Shown: positions 63,397-64,000 of the stretch, in pieces
How positions within the stretch are numbered: the stretch's first letter is position 1
Layout: every line of letters starts with the position of its first letter
NCBI GenBank assembly: GCA_035494735.1
Contig: DATJGS010000023.1
Location: 62,001 to 126,000, forward strand
Source: DATJGS01 sp035494735
Lineage (GTDB): Bacteria; Eisenbacteria; RBG-16-71-46
Length of the DNA stretch: 64,000 nt
Direction of reading: 5' to 3'
Position numbers and translations under genes: made by a program
The notes under the pieces: model-generated
Told to the model about the DNA's origin: nothing
The model's database searches: none
Seen by the model: the letters and a program-made list of their open reading frames with translations, nothing else

Positions 63397-64000
63397 ATGG
63401 CCGCTCTCGTCGAATGCGTTCCCAACTTCTCGGAAGGACGGCGCCGCGACGTGGTCGAGGCGCTGATGCAGGCGATCGCCGAGGTCGCCGGCGTGACGTT
63501 GCTCGACAGCGAAATGGATCCGGACCACAACCGCTCGGTGATCACGTTCGCCGGCGCGCCGGAGCCCGTGGTCGAGGCCGCCGTGCGCGTCACGGCGCGG
63601 GCCCGCGAACTCATCGACCTCAACCAGCATTCCGGGCAGCACCCGCGCATGGGCGCGACCGACGTCGTGCCGTTCGTGCCGATCGAGGGCGTGACGCTCG
63701 AGGATTGCGCGGAGCTGGCGCGCGTCGCCGGCCGGCGCATCGGCGAGCTGGGCATCCCGGTGTTCCTGTACGAGGCCGCGGCCACGCGCCCGACGCGCGT
63801 CAGCCTGGCCGACGTGCGTCGCGGCGAGTTCGAGGGGCTGCGCGACGCGATCGGCCGCGACGCCGAGCGCGCGCCGGACTTCGGACCGTCCGCCATCCAC
63901 AAGACCGCGGGTGCGACGGCCGTCGGGGCGCGGCGCTTCCTGGTCGCGTTCAACGCGAACCTCAATACCGCGGACGTGCGCGTGGCGAAGGCGGTCGCGG
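63397..64000 (+). CDS. ftcD: Glutamate formimidoyltransferase (3' end cut off)
   Basis: The frame is open to the window end, with 201 codons visible. The start MAALVECVPNFSEGRRRDVVEAL, then DPDHNRSVITFAG, QHPRMGATDVVPFVPI and GIPVFLYEAAAT, are the formiminotransferase N-terminal and folate-site signatures. The enzyme moves the formimino group of N-formimino-L-glutamate to tetrahydrofolate, ending the hut pathway in glutamate. Whether a cyclodeaminase domain is fused, as in mammals, cannot be seen. AGGAG upstream supports the ATG at 63397. Confidence 0.92.
   Translation, partial: MAALVECVPNFSEGRRRDVVEALMQAIAEVAGVTLLDSEMDPDHNRSVITFAGAPEPVVEAAVRVTARARELIDLNQHSGQHPRMGATDVVPFVPIEGVTLEDCAELARVAGRRIGELGIPVFLYEAAATRPTRVSLADVRRGEFEGLRDAIGRDAERAPDFGPSAIHKTAGATAVGARRFLVAFNANLNTADVRVAKAVA

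Overview
This is a GC-rich chromosomal window from a Gram-negative bacterium. It encodes two Omp85/PorV-class outer-membrane proteins, RlpA, lipoproteins and type IV pilus ATPases. Several large secreted proteins end in FlgD/T9SS-like C-terminal domains, and a PorU-like C25 peptidase sits directly upstream of a PorV-like barrel. Two unrelated secreted proteins end in [ST]WGRLKxxYR. Together these suggest a member of, or near, the FCB superphylum, such as Candidatus Eisenbacteria or relatives of Gemmatimonadota. This placement is from recognition only; no 16S gene or database search was available.

Layout. Positions 1-5.7 kb hold the end of an RlpA gene, a six-helix membrane protein, a divergent rhodanese/FtrA-type regulator pair, a small Cys-rich secreted protein with the WGRLK tail, a seven-repeat RCC1 protein of visibly lower GC, and an alpha/beta hydrolase. 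Positions 5.9-9.7 kb encode an RND/MacA-like adaptor and two MacB-like permeases without an ATPase. From 13.6 to 9.8 kb on the minus strand there is a three-gene pilus motor operon: a degenerate GspE/PilB-like protein, PilT and a PilU-like protein. From 13.7 to 21.7 kb there is a mixed accessory region: nitronate monooxygenase plus a DUF4442-like protein, a kinase-less membrane sensor, a lipocalin-like exported protein, an apparently circularly permuted alkaline phosphatase, a LamG-like protein with the WGRLK tail, a DUF1003-like protein, a secreted hydrolase and tRNA-Glu. From 21.8 to 24.8 kb on the minus strand are an ExeA-like ATPase fused to a SPOR domain, and pyrE.

From 25 kb rightwards almost everything is on the plus strand. 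Two tandem giant subtilases are followed by a small Fn3 lipoprotein (minus strand), an M23 peptidase, dnaE and accA. A Trm112-like small protein then overlaps the PorU-like sortase, and after it come PorV, an M6 metalloprotease, two DUF5683-like proteins, an NHL-repeat protein, a 1116-residue outer-membrane barrel candidate and an Omp85 protein. The run ends with a DinG-type helicase and a histidine-degradation set: hutH, hutU, hutI, a nucleotidyltransferase-like gene and ftcD (cut by the window end). Most junctions from 45 to 64 kb are 1-4 bp overlaps or gaps under 35 bp, so this looks like one very long transcription unit.

Themes. The 25-56 kb part is an export and cell-surface module: sortase and shuttle (PorU/PorV), C-terminal-domain cargo proteases, and outer-membrane biogenesis. 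The hut genes convert histidine to glutamate by the formiminotransferase route. The items most worth following up are the shared WGRLK C-terminal tail, the permuted phosphatase, the PorU-PorV cluster outside classical Bacteroidota, and the GspE-like protein that has lost its Walker A lysine. Homology calls rest on motif recognition; nothing was searched or computed beyond reading.
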